The notes below the pieces were generated by a model. The model did no database searches. It had not been told where the DNA came from and was given only the letters and a program-made list of their open reading frames with translations. The translations under genes were made by a program, and so were the position numbers. From Danxiaibacter sp048498555 (lineage in GTDB: Bacteria; Bacteroidota; Bacteroidia; Chitinophagales; Chitinophagaceae): DNA of 64,000 nucleotides. Of the stretch, positions 45,485 through 54,222 are shown piece by piece. Every line of letters begins with the position of its first letter. Positions within the stretch are counted from its first letter, which is position 1. The stretch covers positions 236,811 to 300,810 of the forward strand of contig JBEHXT010000007.1 in the NCBI GenBank assembly GCA_048498555.1, read 5' to 3'.

Positions 45485-45714
45485 TCAATAGTGAATAGTC
45501 AATAGTGAAAGGTGTGGCAGGTTGTGGTTTGTTGGGTTGGCTTAAATATCGTGAATGGTGAAAGGTGAATAGTCAAAAGCGCAGCTCGTTGCGGTTCTTC
45601 GATTATTATTAATTATTATACGCTCTTTTTTTTAAGAGATATGAATTCTGTTGATCTGTAACACCTTTCATCATTGACCATTCACCATTCACTTTCATCA
45701 TTCACTCCTAAACG
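45485..45714. repeat. Inverted GTGAATAGTC word arrays
   Basis: The left array (45485-45580) iterates CAATAGTGAATAG, TCAATAGTGAAAGGTG, GAATGGTGAAAGGTGAATAG. The right array (45660-45714) is the inverse, CACCTTTCATCATTGACC, ATTCACCATTCACTTTCATC. The right arm covers the AraC stop codon. The inner part at 45583 begins CTCGTTG and weakly resembles the 35-bp core nearby. No gene lies in 45387-45697. Confidence 0.65.
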
Positions 45715-46603
45715 ATCTCGGCGTTAAACTCGTTTGTTTTTTGAAAAAATTATTGAAGTAGGAAGGGTATTCAAAACCCAGGGCATAACCTATTTCAGAA
45801 ATGTTCCAGTCTGTATGGATGAGCAGTGCTTTTGCTTCGTTGATGATACGTTCTGCAACATGCTCTGTTGTTGTTTTGCCGGTAATTTCTTTAACGGCCC
45901 TATTCAAATGGTTCACATGAACAGAAAGCCTGCTGGCGTAATCTTTTGCCGTTTTTAGCTTAAGTGTGTTTGCTGGTGAATCAATAGGGAATTGCCTTTC
46001 CATCAATTCTATAAATAAATTGGCGATGCGGGAAGATGCGTTTGAATGTGCCACAAATGTTTCTGCAGGGCGCATTTTCATAGCTTCATGCATTAACAGG
46101 TTAATGTAGTTATGCATGAGATCATACTTATAAGCATACTCTGATTCCATCTCCTCCAGCATCTTCTCAAATATGAAGCCGATGTTTTTTTGCTGCGCTT
46201 CATCAGGAAAGAAAACCGGGTGGCCACCAATTCTGTACATAGGATTGTCGGCTAAGTTTTCGTGGCGAGTTCCTGATTTAAAAAAGTCTTCCGTAAAAAG
46301 ACAAAAATAGCCGCTCTGTTTTTCAGACGTTATCTCCCATGAATAGGGGACGTTCGGATTAGAAAATAACAGGGTGTTATTATTGAGTTCAATGCTTTTA
46401 TCCGCATAATGTAAAACACCGGTGCCTTCAATAAAAGTGACCTTGTAAAAATCTCTCCGGCTATATGGTACACAACTCTTGCACATAAACTCTTCCCGGC
46501 GGTACACGTTAAAGTGTCCGTAGCCATTGTTGCCGTTAAGTGAAGGTTTATTTGCTACCGCGTGCCCGGCGTAGAAATCTTCGAGCGTTTGTGTTTTGTT
46601 CAT
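45698..46603 (-). CDS. AraC-family transcriptional regulator
   Basis: This 301-residue protein has an N-terminal cupin-like sensing domain (residues about 25-150; NNTLLFSNPNVPYSWEI, GYFCLFTEDFFKSG). The C-terminal double helix-turn-helix (about 195-300) contains AKDYASRLSVHVNHLNRAVKEI, then ISEIGYALGFEYPSYFNNFFKKQTSLTPRSFRSE, the conserved AraC end. In Bacteroidota such regulators often govern an adjacent reductase or transporter; the aldo/keto reductase and MFS genes downstream on the same strand fit. The effector is unknown. Its final codons overlap a short-word array. Confidence 0.92.
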   Translation of the reverse strand: MNKTQTLEDFYAGHAVANKPSLNGNNGYGHFNVYRREEFMCKSCVPYSRRDFYKVTFIEGTGVLHYADKSIELNNNTLLFSNPNVPYSWEITSEKQSGYFCLFTEDFFKSGTRHENLADNPMYRIGGHPVFFPDEAQQKNIGFIFEKMLEEMESEYAYKYDLMHNYINLLMHEAMKMRPAETFVAHSNASSRIANLFIELMERQFPIDSPANTLKLKTAKDYASRLSVHVNHLNRAVKEITGKTTTEHVAERIINEAKALLIHTDWNISEIGYALGFEYPSYFNNFFKKQTSLTPRSFRSE

Positions 46604-46876
46604 GTTATAAAATTATACAAATCAAACATCGGAACAATGAAATCCTTGCGGCTAAGTTAAAAGTGAGTTGAAAGGCGAAAGTATTTTAGAGCCGTTATAA
46701 CAGGCGGACTTTATGTTTTTTGTTGATGCATTTGTTACTGGTTCTCAAACTTCGATTTGGAAATGTGTTGACAATATCTTCCATAATATTAACCCTTTCC
46801 TTTTTTGACGGTGGTATGCAATATATTGCAAGCCTGTAATCGCAATTATTCAGGTTTTAAAAGTAAAATTCAGCGC

Positions 46877-48217
46877 ATGAGAAGAAGTCTCTTATTTGTA
46901 GCTATGTTGTATTTTATAACCAATCTACATGCTCAGCAAAAAGTAAATGCAGATAGCATTAGGGGGAAAATGCAGTGGTTTGCTGATGCCAAACTCGGCA
47001 TATTTATACATTATGGTATTTATGATGTGAATGGAATTGATGAAAGCTGGAGCTTTCACAATAAGAAAATTTCCTGGCCCGATTATATGAAGCAGCTAAA
47101 CGGCTTTACTGCTAAAAATTATAATCCACAGGCATGGGCCGACCTTATAAAGCAAAGCGGCGCAAACTATGCTGTATTAACGACTAAACACCATGATGGA
47201 GTGGCTTTGTGGGACACTAAAGAAAAACATTACAGTGTTGTAAAAAATACGCCCGCAAAAAGAGACCTCGTTAAGCCTTTTTTTGATGCATTGAGAAAAG
47301 ATGGAATTAAATGCGGCGCATATTTTTCCCTGATCGACTGGAGCTACCCGGATTACCCCGGATTTTTGAAAGATAGCAGCCGCTATAAGGTAGCTGACCA
47401 GCCAGAGCGCTGGAATAAGTTCAGAAAATTTATGTTCAATCAGCTTACTGAAATAAGTACTCAGTACAATCCTGATTTGTATTGGTTTGATGGCGACTGG
47501 GAACATAGTGCCGAAGAATGGCAGAGTGAAAACGTTCGTAAATTGTTGTTTGCAAAAAATCCAAATACGATAATTAATGGACGTTTGCAGGGTTATGGTG
47601 ATTATGAAACGCCGGAACAAAATTTTCCCATAACGCGCCCTCATTACAACTGGTGGGAACTGTGTATGACAATCAACAACAATTGGGGATATCAGCCACA
47701 GGATACAAATTGGAAAACGCCTTACGAAGTGATTACCATTTTTACAGATGTAGTAGCTAACGGCGGTAACCTGTTGTTGGATATTGGGCCAAAAGAAGAT
47801 GGCACAATTCCACAGGAAGAAGTACACGTGTTGCAAGAGCTCGGTAAATGGAACGCGAAACATAAAGAGGCGGTTTTTGGTACATTAGGCGGAATTCCAT
47901 TGGGGCATTTTTACGGACCTACCACTTTGTCTAAAGATTCAACTGTGCTCTATTTGTTTCTGCCTGGAAAAACAAGCGGCAACATTGCTATCAAAGGGCT
48001 TGCAAACGACATTAAGCAAGTTGAAGTAGTGGGTAACGGAACAAAATTGCAACATAAAGTTGTTGGGAAAATTTCCTGGAGCCCGGTGCCAGGCATAGTT
48101 TACATTAATGTGCCTGATAATGTGCAGGATGAATATGAGACGGTATTGAAAGTTACTTTAGACAAACCAGTGAAGCTTTACAGAGGCAGAGGCGGATTGG
48201 GAACAGATATAAATTAG
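46877..48217 (+). CDS. GH29 alpha-L-fucosidase, secreted
   Basis: The protein is 446 residues from ATG 46877, chosen because MRRSLLFVAMLYFITNLHAQ is a signal peptide; a frame reaching 46805 adds 24 residues without support. GH29 motifs: WFADAKLGIFIHYGIYDVNG, GANYAVLTTKHHDGVALWDT, AYFSLIDWSYPDYPG and the retaining nucleophile in NPDLYWFDGDWEHS (Asp of WFDGD). NWWELCMTINNNWGYQ and VVANGGNLLLDIGPKEDG complete the active site. It releases alpha-L-fucose from glycans. The C-terminal beta-sandwich is short. Confidence 0.95.
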   Translation: MRRSLLFVAMLYFITNLHAQQKVNADSIRGKMQWFADAKLGIFIHYGIYDVNGIDESWSFHNKKISWPDYMKQLNGFTAKNYNPQAWADLIKQSGANYAVLTTKHHDGVALWDTKEKHYSVVKNTPAKRDLVKPFFDALRKDGIKCGAYFSLIDWSYPDYPGFLKDSSRYKVADQPERWNKFRKFMFNQLTEISTQYNPDLYWFDGDWEHSAEEWQSENVRKLLFAKNPNTIINGRLQGYGDYETPEQNFPITRPHYNWWELCMTINNNWGYQPQDTNWKTPYEVITIFTDVVANGGNLLLDIGPKEDGTIPQEEVHVLQELGKWNAKHKEAVFGTLGGIPLGHFYGPTTLSKDSTVLYLFLPGKTSGNIAIKGLANDIKQVEVVGNGTKLQHKVVGKISWSPVPGIVYINVPDNVQDEYETVLKVTLDKPVKLYRGRGGLGTDIN

Positions 48218-48279
48218 CTATAAGCGCTCAGCTAAAAAAAGCTCGTATTTCATTAATTTAATTTATTGGTATCAAACAT

Positions 48280-48308
48280 AAATACCCGGCAAAATTTGCC
48301 GGGTATTT
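48280..48308 (+). terminator. Terminator after fucosidase gene
   Basis: The arms AAATACCCGGCAAA and TTTGCCGGGTATTT (14 bp, 1-nt loop) are followed by TTTC. Confidence 0.8.
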
Positions 48309-48394
48309 TCATAATAACGTTGTATGCATCTCATTGTCTATTATCAATTGTCAGTTTTTCATTCTGTTCTGCTCACCCAAACTGTACAATAAAT

Positions 48395-48424
48395 AAGCCC
48401 GTTACTTGAGGATGTAACGGGCTT
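48395..48424. terminator. Second hairpin between convergent genes
   Basis: AAGCCCGTTAC (48395-48405) pairs with GTAACGGGCTT (48414-48424), followed by TTGTTTG. It lies 120 bp from the stop of the convergent desaturase gene. The rest of the 327-bp gap shows no gene. Confidence 0.7.
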
Positions 48425-48544
48425 TTGTTTGAAGCAATTAGTTTGGAAATTATTATCGGTTTTTCAATCGCATTTTAAGATCCTGCGGCTTTAGCAGCTG
48501 AAGGACTTTTTGTTTCCGGGCATACGGATTGATCGCCGATTATA

Positions 48545-49591
48545 TTAAGCACTTAACTCAGGCACAGGCTGTACGGTTGAGTCTGCCATTGGCTGCTTTT
48601 TCTGTTGCTCTGCTTCTTCTCTGTAATGCTGTTTTGTAATTGTAGCTGTTTTGTGGTCTCCAGTATGGCTCCATCCCGGAGGCATGATAATATACAACAA
48701 TTTATTTTTAATTCCAGGTGCTTTGTACACATCTTTTACGAGACAAACAATTTCACCAAAGTAAACATCCAGGAAATTGTGAGAATTCATCTCCCTTGTA
48801 ATCCCGTATTCTGGTTTTACTTCTTTTTCCTCATCCTGGTATGTTTTGAACACTTTATCCCAGATATTCAACAGGTTACAGAAATTCGTATCCATGTACA
48901 ACGGGTTCCTTGCGTGGTGTACGCGATGGTGAGACGGTGTAAGAATAATTTTATTCAGGAAGCCAAGGCGCCCATCTTTCAAAATATTCTCGCCTATATG
49001 TATAAATGCACCCCACGTTCCATCAATAAACATAATAAGAAACAACAGCGGTGGATTTACGCCCATTAAAATACAGATAGATGTGCGTATCACATCTGCA
49101 TATGGAGCTTCCAGTATGAAGTGCGCATAAGTAACTGAAAGGTTCATGTGTTCCAGCGCATGATGCGTTGAATGCAGGCACCAGAATGCCCTCACCTTGT
49201 GTCCAAAATAATGATAGATAAAGTGCGAAAATTCCCAAACCACATATCCGTAGATAAACCAGTACCATGTAAAACTGGTTTTTACAATGGCATATTTTTC
49301 AAAAAGCCCAATGCAAAATGCAACCGCAGCAATAGAGATAAACCTTGAAGCAAAACGGTTGAAGATGTACAGTAAAAATATAACCTTGTATTCTGAAGCT
49401 TTAAATCTTTTGAATATTGCTGCCCGTACAATCTCTAAAATCAGCAGGAAAGGAATAAGCGGGCCAATCGCGGCTCTTAGTCCATCGTAGGTTAATAACG
49501 AGCTGTAATTTCCTGATTGCAGGATCTCAAAAATGCGCCTCACCCCAAGGAAACCGATAACCTCATTTAACAAGGTATGTAAAAACTCCAT
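48545..49591 (-). CDS. Fatty acid hydroxylase / sterol desaturase family protein
   Basis: This 348-residue integral membrane di-iron oxygenase has about four to five hydrophobic segments. The three His boxes are present: HFIYHYFGH (near 135), HSTHHALEH (near 150) and, further on, HHRVHHARN (near 235). Bacterial members hydroxylate or desaturate lipid chains or act on carotenoid- or hopanoid-like molecules; the substrate cannot be told from sequence. A charged tail of about 50 residues (REEAEQQKKQPMADS) follows. It is last in a same-strand run with a cupin and a saccharopine dehydrogenase-like gene. Confidence 0.92.
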   Translation of the reverse strand: MEFLHTLLNEVIGFLGVRRIFEILQSGNYSSLLTYDGLRAAIGPLIPFLLILEIVRAAIFKRFKASEYKVIFLLYIFNRFASRFISIAAVAFCIGLFEKYAIVKTSFTWYWFIYGYVVWEFSHFIYHYFGHKVRAFWCLHSTHHALEHMNLSVTYAHFILEAPYADVIRTSICILMGVNPPLLFLIMFIDGTWGAFIHIGENILKDGRLGFLNKIILTPSHHRVHHARNPLYMDTNFCNLLNIWDKVFKTYQDEEKEVKPEYGITREMNSHNFLDVYFGEIVCLVKDVYKAPGIKNKLLYIIMPPGWSHTGDHKTATITKQHYREEAEQQKKQPMADSTVQPVPELSA

Positions 49592-49743
49592 TGGCTCTTA
49601 TTTTTAACTTTATAAATCGTTAGAAGGCTAAAAATAGCAAATCCAATTGAACTAGCCGCCTTAATTTATCCATATGTTTGAACAAAGTTTTTGGCTGCCA
49701 GATTTTTTAAAAGCGAGGCTAATGTAACAGACTGAAAATAAAT

Positions 49744-50076
49744 CTACTGCATTTCACCACCTTCCTTCCCGTAAAAAATAACCCAGGTAGCAAAATCGTC
49801 TGTGAAGTCGAGGAAACGATGCTCCATGCGTGCGGGAGCAAACAAAACGTCGCCCGCCTTACATGTAACCGTTTCGCCATTTCTAAAGAAAAAACCTGAG
49901 CCACTGGCTATCACATATAACTCATCCTGTTTGTGGGGTTGCTGGTGGTCCGCCTTATCCGGTTTGTAGTATTCAACGCTCATGCTGCCATGCTGCATTA
50001 ATGTAACAAACGCTGCCTGTTGTGTTTCTGCAAGCCTGTTGATGGCTTCTTCGTGAGATATTTTAAAATTGCCCAT
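49744..50076 (-). CDS. Small cupin-domain protein
   Basis: This 110-residue protein consists of a single cupin barrel. The motif-1 region is MSVEYYKPDKADHQQPHKQDELYVIASG, with His/Glu metal ligands. The motif-2 region is AGDVLFAPARMEHRFLDF, with the closing His. Small cupins bind a metal and a small molecule or act as isomerases or sensors. It starts 47 bp after the saccharopine dehydrogenase-like stop, on the same strand. The specific ligand is not recognised. Confidence 0.88.
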   Translation of the reverse strand: MGNFKISHEEAINRLAETQQAAFVTLMQHGSMSVEYYKPDKADHQQPHKQDELYVIASGSGFFFRNGETVTCKAGDVLFAPARMEHRFLDFTDDFATWVIFYGKEGGEMQ

Positions 50077-50123
50077 AGCCTGAATTTGTTATTGATAAAA
50101 GGAGCTTGCAATAAAGAGATTTA

Positions 50124-51623
50124 TCAGCTTTCATATTCTTCAAACGCAATGCCATTTAAGCTCAATTCTTGCAGTACCGGTTCGTAAATACTTTCAATAA
50201 TGGGTATGTGTAATCCATTTATATCCATTTTATTTTCAAGAATCAGGCTTGCGGCAATGCCCAAAGGCAAGCCCACTGTTTTCGCCATCGCAGTTAGGCG
50301 GTTGTTATCACCTTTAACCGCCAACACACTTTTTATAAGTGATTTTTTATGCGTGTTTTGGTATTCAATTTCATGCATCATAACCACCATATCGCGGTCG
50401 TTGTCACGTAATACAAGTTTGTTTTCCAGGATGGTTTGCAGTATATCCGCTGCACTGCATATGCCTTTGTTTATAAGGGATTGGTCTTCCAGCCCAAGAA
50501 AGAAAAGTTGGTTCATACTAATATTGGCTTCATGCATTTGCCTCGCTATTTTTTCTGCCGCCATAGTCTTCACGCTATCTGTTGTCACAGTGTTAAGCTG
50601 GCCATGCTGGTCAACATGCATCAGGTCTTCCGTTGCGTCAGGTGAGCTTTGCAGTTGCTCATCCCTTTGCATAAGCAATACCAATTTTTCCATCAGGTCT
50701 TTAGCAAAATCAATTCTTGCTGCAAGCATGTTTTTCAGCCATTCACCAAACCCATGTTTTTCAAAATGTTTCTTAAAGAAGGCTGCAACAGTCATTCCGT
50801 TGGTATCGTATACTTTTTCTTCACTGGTCAATTGCAGGTCGACGATATTTTTCCAGCCAAGGCAAAAATCAGGATGGCGAAGCGTGGTCCTTACAAATGT
50901 ATTTGCTTCGTCAAGGCCATAGAGTGGAATATAGCTTAGTGAGTCCCTGTTTGGATAATAAGCAAAATTCTGTAAGCCGGGTACATGAACTGTCCTGTTA
51001 CAGTCAAACAGTGTTTCATATCCCTGGTGAACGGGCTTGCCTTCTACGCGGTATTCTGCACCAGCTTTGCCCGCAAGAATTACATTTTTCGGGTTCCAGC
51101 TAATCTTATAATGCCATGGATTGTCATCACTTTCGGGAGCTACTAATCCCCCGCAATGAGATTTGAATGAAGTAATTGTATGGCCATTGTTTTTAATCCG
51201 ATGTATAAGCTGCATAGCACTCATATGGTCTATGCCTGGATCTAAACCCATTTCGCACAAAAACAACAGGCCGTTCTTTACTATATCTTTTTCAAGCTGA
51301 CGAATATTATCATCGATGTAAGAAGCAGTGATCAGGTGTTTTTTTTCTGCAAGGCAATCTTTTGCTACAAGATAATGCAATGCCGGTGGCATTAAAGATA
51401 TTACTACATCAGCTTGTCGTATTAAGGTTTTGCGAGCGTCTTCGTCGTGTATATTTATTTCAACAGGGAAAAGGTGTGGGTGGTTGCCTGTTTTCTCTTG
51501 CGCCGCCTGGAGATTATTATCGGCAACGATAGCTTTCCATTGATTTTTGGACGTAATTTTTTTCAGATACTCAATAAGTATAGAAGAAGATTTACCTGCG
51601 CCAAACAATAGTATTTGCTTCAT
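50124..51623 (-). CDS. Saccharopine dehydrogenase-like NAD(P)-binding protein
   Basis: The protein is 499 residues from ATG 51623, because MKQILLFGAGKSSSILIEYL is the dinucleotide-binding start; the open frame to 51752 has a noncoding-like lead containing a hairpin. A Rossmann fold spans residues 1-125 (GAGKSS; ADVVISLMPPALHYLVAKDC; FLCEMGLDPGIDHMSAMQLI). The Sacchrp_dh C-terminal domain follows (SFKSHCGGLVAPESDDNPWHYKISWNP). Related enzymes work in lysine breakdown or carboxynorspermidine synthesis, and reaction specificity here is unproven. Neighbours are a cupin and a membrane hydroxylase. Confidence 0.88.
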   Translation of the reverse strand: MKQILLFGAGKSSSILIEYLKKITSKNQWKAIVADNNLQAAQEKTGNHPHLFPVEINIHDEDARKTLIRQADVVISLMPPALHYLVAKDCLAEKKHLITASYIDDNIRQLEKDIVKNGLLFLCEMGLDPGIDHMSAMQLIHRIKNNGHTITSFKSHCGGLVAPESDDNPWHYKISWNPKNVILAGKAGAEYRVEGKPVHQGYETLFDCNRTVHVPGLQNFAYYPNRDSLSYIPLYGLDEANTFVRTTLRHPDFCLGWKNIVDLQLTSEEKVYDTNGMTVAAFFKKHFEKHGFGEWLKNMLAARIDFAKDLMEKLVLLMQRDEQLQSSPDATEDLMHVDQHGQLNTVTTDSVKTMAAEKIARQMHEANISMNQLFFLGLEDQSLINKGICSAADILQTILENKLVLRDNDRDMVVMMHEIEYQNTHKKSLIKSVLAVKGDNNRLTAMAKTVGLPLGIAASLILENKMDINGLHIPIIESIYEPVLQELSLNGIAFEEYES

Positions 51624-51654
51624 GTAACGGAGTTGAGTCAAAAGTAAAAAACTA

Positions 51655-51676
51655 CCCGCCTGACAAATCGGGCAGG
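51655..51676. repeat. CCCGCCTGA...CGGGCAGG hairpin, copy 2
   Basis: CCCGCCTGA and TCGGGCAGG flank a 4-nt centre (CAAA). The arms are shared with the copy at 40523. It lies 32 bp upstream of the saccharopine dehydrogenase-like start. Confidence 0.5.
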
Positions 51677-51727
51677 AACAAGCAAAAGCCTGTAATGCTA
51701 TCTTACAAATATTTTCTTGAAAAAACA

Positions 51728-51764
51728 AAACAGTGTAGGCTGGATTTATCAACCTACACTGTTT
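51728..51764 (-). terminator. Terminator of GYF-domain gene
   Basis: AAACAGTGTAGG (51728-51739) pairs with CCTACACTGTTT (51753-51764). The minus strand runs into TTGTTTTTTC. Confidence 0.85.
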
Positions 51765-51798
51765 TGCTAAAAAAAGTTTTTACTTTTTCGAACTTGTA

Positions 51799-53190
51799 TT
51801 AATCTGCTACAACATACAAGCCTTTTTGTTCTGAGCTTACAAGAGACACTTTATAAGTTACATTAGAGGCATTCAGGTCATCCGGTGCCTTCACCGTAAT
51901 ATCCCTGTTGGCGGGTACATTTTTTATGTACAGGGTTTCGCCTTTTTTGTAAAATCCCTTTTTGTCGTAATACTGTAAATCAACCACAACAAGGTCCAAA
52001 ACAGAACTTGTCATATTGCGAAGGCTCAGATGAACATCTTCCACCACGCCAGGGTATCTCACTGACTGGTTTACTTTAATCAGCTCATCAACGGTTTTCG
52101 TATTGCTTTTGGGTAGTACGGGTGCATCAACAACTGGCTGTTGCTTTGCGTTGTTAACTGTTGAAGGGTTGATAACCGTATTGCTTGCTGTTTGATAAAT
52201 CTGGTCACTTGCCTTTACTGCGCCCGTATTCTTGCTTACGGCCTGCTGCATAATGCTGTTTGTTTCACCTGCGGCGGGCTTTGTATTTCGGCCGGTTTGT
52301 TGCTGCGGCGTTTTAGTCAACAACTTAGCATTAGGCTGATTTTTGGCAGTTGTGTGCAGTTTATTTTCTGCCGCATTAATATAAATAGGCGTTTTTGCTT
52401 GTTGTTTATGCACTTCGGCAGGTGCTTGTTCAGGTACTTGTTGTGGCGTTTCATCCTGCTCTGCTGCAGGTTGTTCCTGATCAATGTCTGCCTGGTCTGC
52501 TACGATTGTTTTTTGTTCAGCCGCAGCTTGTTTTGGCGCAACGGTGGTAGTTGCTGCCTGAACGTTCTCTGGCTTTTCCGGTTTAAAAACCATCCAAAGC
52601 CCTAATGCAATTACGCCTACTACCAGCAATGCCTCCATCAATTGTTTTCCGCTAACAGAAAGTGAGGGGCCCGTTTTTCTTTTGTGGCCGGTTAATAAGT
52701 GCTCTGCGTATTTTTCTTTGATTTCTTCTAGCGGCTGTTCAAACTTAGTTGTAAGTTCTATTGGCTCCTGCTTGCGGTTCGGTGTTTTTTCAATCAGCCT
52801 TGCCGGTTGCGGTTCAGGCACAGGCGCAGGTGCATGTTGTTGCCATTCTGAATAGGCCTCTTTCCAAGAAGGAGTTTCTTCTTTAGCAACGGGGGTAACA
52901 GGTGTTTCATCCTTATCCATCCTTCTCCATGCTGCAGAAATCCGGAATTTAGGCTTCGGTGTAGCCGGCTTTGGCGTTGCTGCAGCAGCCGGTTTTTTAT
53001 AAAACCTGTCAAACGGCTGTTCTTCGGTTACAGGCGCAAATTCTTTCAAAGCGGGTATTTCGCTGGGGTAAAGCCATGCGGCGCTTCTTCCTTCGTCCCA
53101 AATAAGGTCGTAAGGTTTCAGGCCCATTTTCTTTAACTGCTCTGCGGTGTAGGGGCCCGTTTCTTTATTGTTTCTTAGTAAAAGGTACAT
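51799..53190 (-). CDS. GYF_2 (DUF4339)-domain single-span membrane protein
   Basis: This 463-residue protein has three parts. Residues 1-50 (YLLLRNNKETGPYTAEQLKK, LIWDEGRSAAWLYPSEI) form a GYF_2/DUF4339 domain, which in related proteins binds proline-rich peptides. A proline- and charge-rich linker is followed by one membrane helix near 190-207 (EALLVVGVIALGLWMVF). The long Gln/Ala/Pro/Thr-rich stretch (210-370) is low complexity. A folded C-terminal domain (about 375-463; RYPGVVEDVHLSLRNMTS, TLYIKNVPANRDITVKAPDD) resembles FxLYD-like beta domains. The function is unknown. Confidence 0.75.
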   Translation of the reverse strand: MYLLLRNNKETGPYTAEQLKKMGLKPYDLIWDEGRSAAWLYPSEIPALKEFAPVTEEQPFDRFYKKPAAAATPKPATPKPKFRISAAWRRMDKDETPVTPVAKEETPSWKEAYSEWQQHAPAPVPEPQPARLIEKTPNRKQEPIELTTKFEQPLEEIKEKYAEHLLTGHKRKTGPSLSVSGKQLMEALLVVGVIALGLWMVFKPEKPENVQAATTTVAPKQAAAEQKTIVADQADIDQEQPAAEQDETPQQVPEQAPAEVHKQQAKTPIYINAAENKLHTTAKNQPNAKLLTKTPQQQTGRNTKPAAGETNSIMQQAVSKNTGAVKASDQIYQTASNTVINPSTVNNAKQQPVVDAPVLPKSNTKTVDELIKVNQSVRYPGVVEDVHLSLRNMTSSVLDLVVVDLQYYDKKGFYKKGETLYIKNVPANRDITVKAPDDLNASNVTYKVSLVSSEQKGLYVVAD

Positions 53191-53403
53191 AAAGCCCGAG
53201 TTAGTCTCCTAATAATGCACAATGCATGCCTATTATTGCAAAAAATAAGTTATTACTTGTTTTTTTTTGAAAATAATGGCTTTTTGGGCAATGTGTTCCA
53301 TCAAACTGCGTTAACGGGGGCTATCGCCACGTGGGTAAACCGCACAAATGGCTAACTAAGGGTTCAACTAAAATGTTCGTATCATTGCACTAACTATTAA
53401 ACT

Positions 53404-54222
53404 ATGGTTCAAAAGAATTTTGGGATATATGGTGAAGATGATGTTGCCACCAGGCTGTATGTTGAAATTGGAGACAGCATTATAGCATGTTGGAGTATCA
53501 CAGAAAATAATGATTGGCTTCATTCTTTCGAATTATTTGAATTTGGAAAGGACCAGGCAGATTACGATGAAATTTTCCGTCAGACAAAACTGTATTCCAA
53601 ACTTTTGTCCCAATCTTACCAGGATGCAAAAATCATTCTGAACAATAAAGAGGTCGTAGCCGTTCCGGGGAGTTTTTACCGGGAAGACTCATTGAGTGAC
53701 TATTTCATGTTAGAAACCGGCACAACAGCTGATGGCAAAATAATGAAAGACATTGTGCCGGATTATATAGTGGCATACTGTGTACCTGAAAGCATTCTAA
53801 GTGCTGCGAAAAATTATTTTCCTTCAGTTTCTTTCACACATAAGAAGACGCTTTTGTACAATACCGCGTCAAATGAATATCCGCAGGAAGCATTGATGCA
53901 GGTTGCCTTTTACCGGAATAATTGTTCAGTTGTCGTATACAAGCAACAGGTTATTTCGCTGGTGCAGAATTTCTGCTATCAAACATCCGAAGATGTATTA
54001 TACTTTTTGCTGAATTGCATGAAACAGCTGAATATTGAAAATACAGAAGCTGTAGTGCAGGTTAGTGGCCTTATTGATAAAAAATCTGCGATGTATGAAG
54101 AGTTGTATAAATACATCGCCAATCTGGAAACTGATGACCTGTCTGCCGATAAGCTTGACAAGGCCGTTTTTGAAGATTACCCCTTGCATTATTTTTCACC
54201 TTTTTATAAAATGGTTGTATGA
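53404..54222 (+). CDS. DUF3822 family protein
   Basis: This 272-residue soluble protein is of the Bacteroidota-specific DUF3822 type. It has an N-terminal domain with RLYVEIGDSIIACWSITENN, a central KETLLYNTASNEYPQEALM-like region, and SCSVVVYKQQVISLVQNFCY-type strands that suggest an actin/ASKHA-like fold. Its stop overlaps the rsmD start by 4 bp (ATGA), so the two are translationally coupled, and this pairing is common in the phylum. Its function is not known. The position suggests a link to ribosome assembly. Confidence 0.78.
   Translation: MVQKNFGIYGEDDVATRLYVEIGDSIIACWSITENNDWLHSFELFEFGKDQADYDEIFRQTKLYSKLLSQSYQDAKIILNNKEVVAVPGSFYREDSLSDYFMLETGTTADGKIMKDIVPDYIVAYCVPESILSAAKNYFPSVSFTHKKTLLYNTASNEYPQEALMQVAFYRNNCSVVVYKQQVISLVQNFCYQTSEDVLYFLLNCMKQLNIENTEAVVQVSGLIDKKSAMYEELYKYIANLETDDLSADKLDKAVFEDYPLHYFSPFYKMVV

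Noticed and set aside
47177..47863. 228-residue antisense frame inside the fucosidase gene
   Set aside because: Mirror frame of a clear GH29 gene; composition is that of a shadow.
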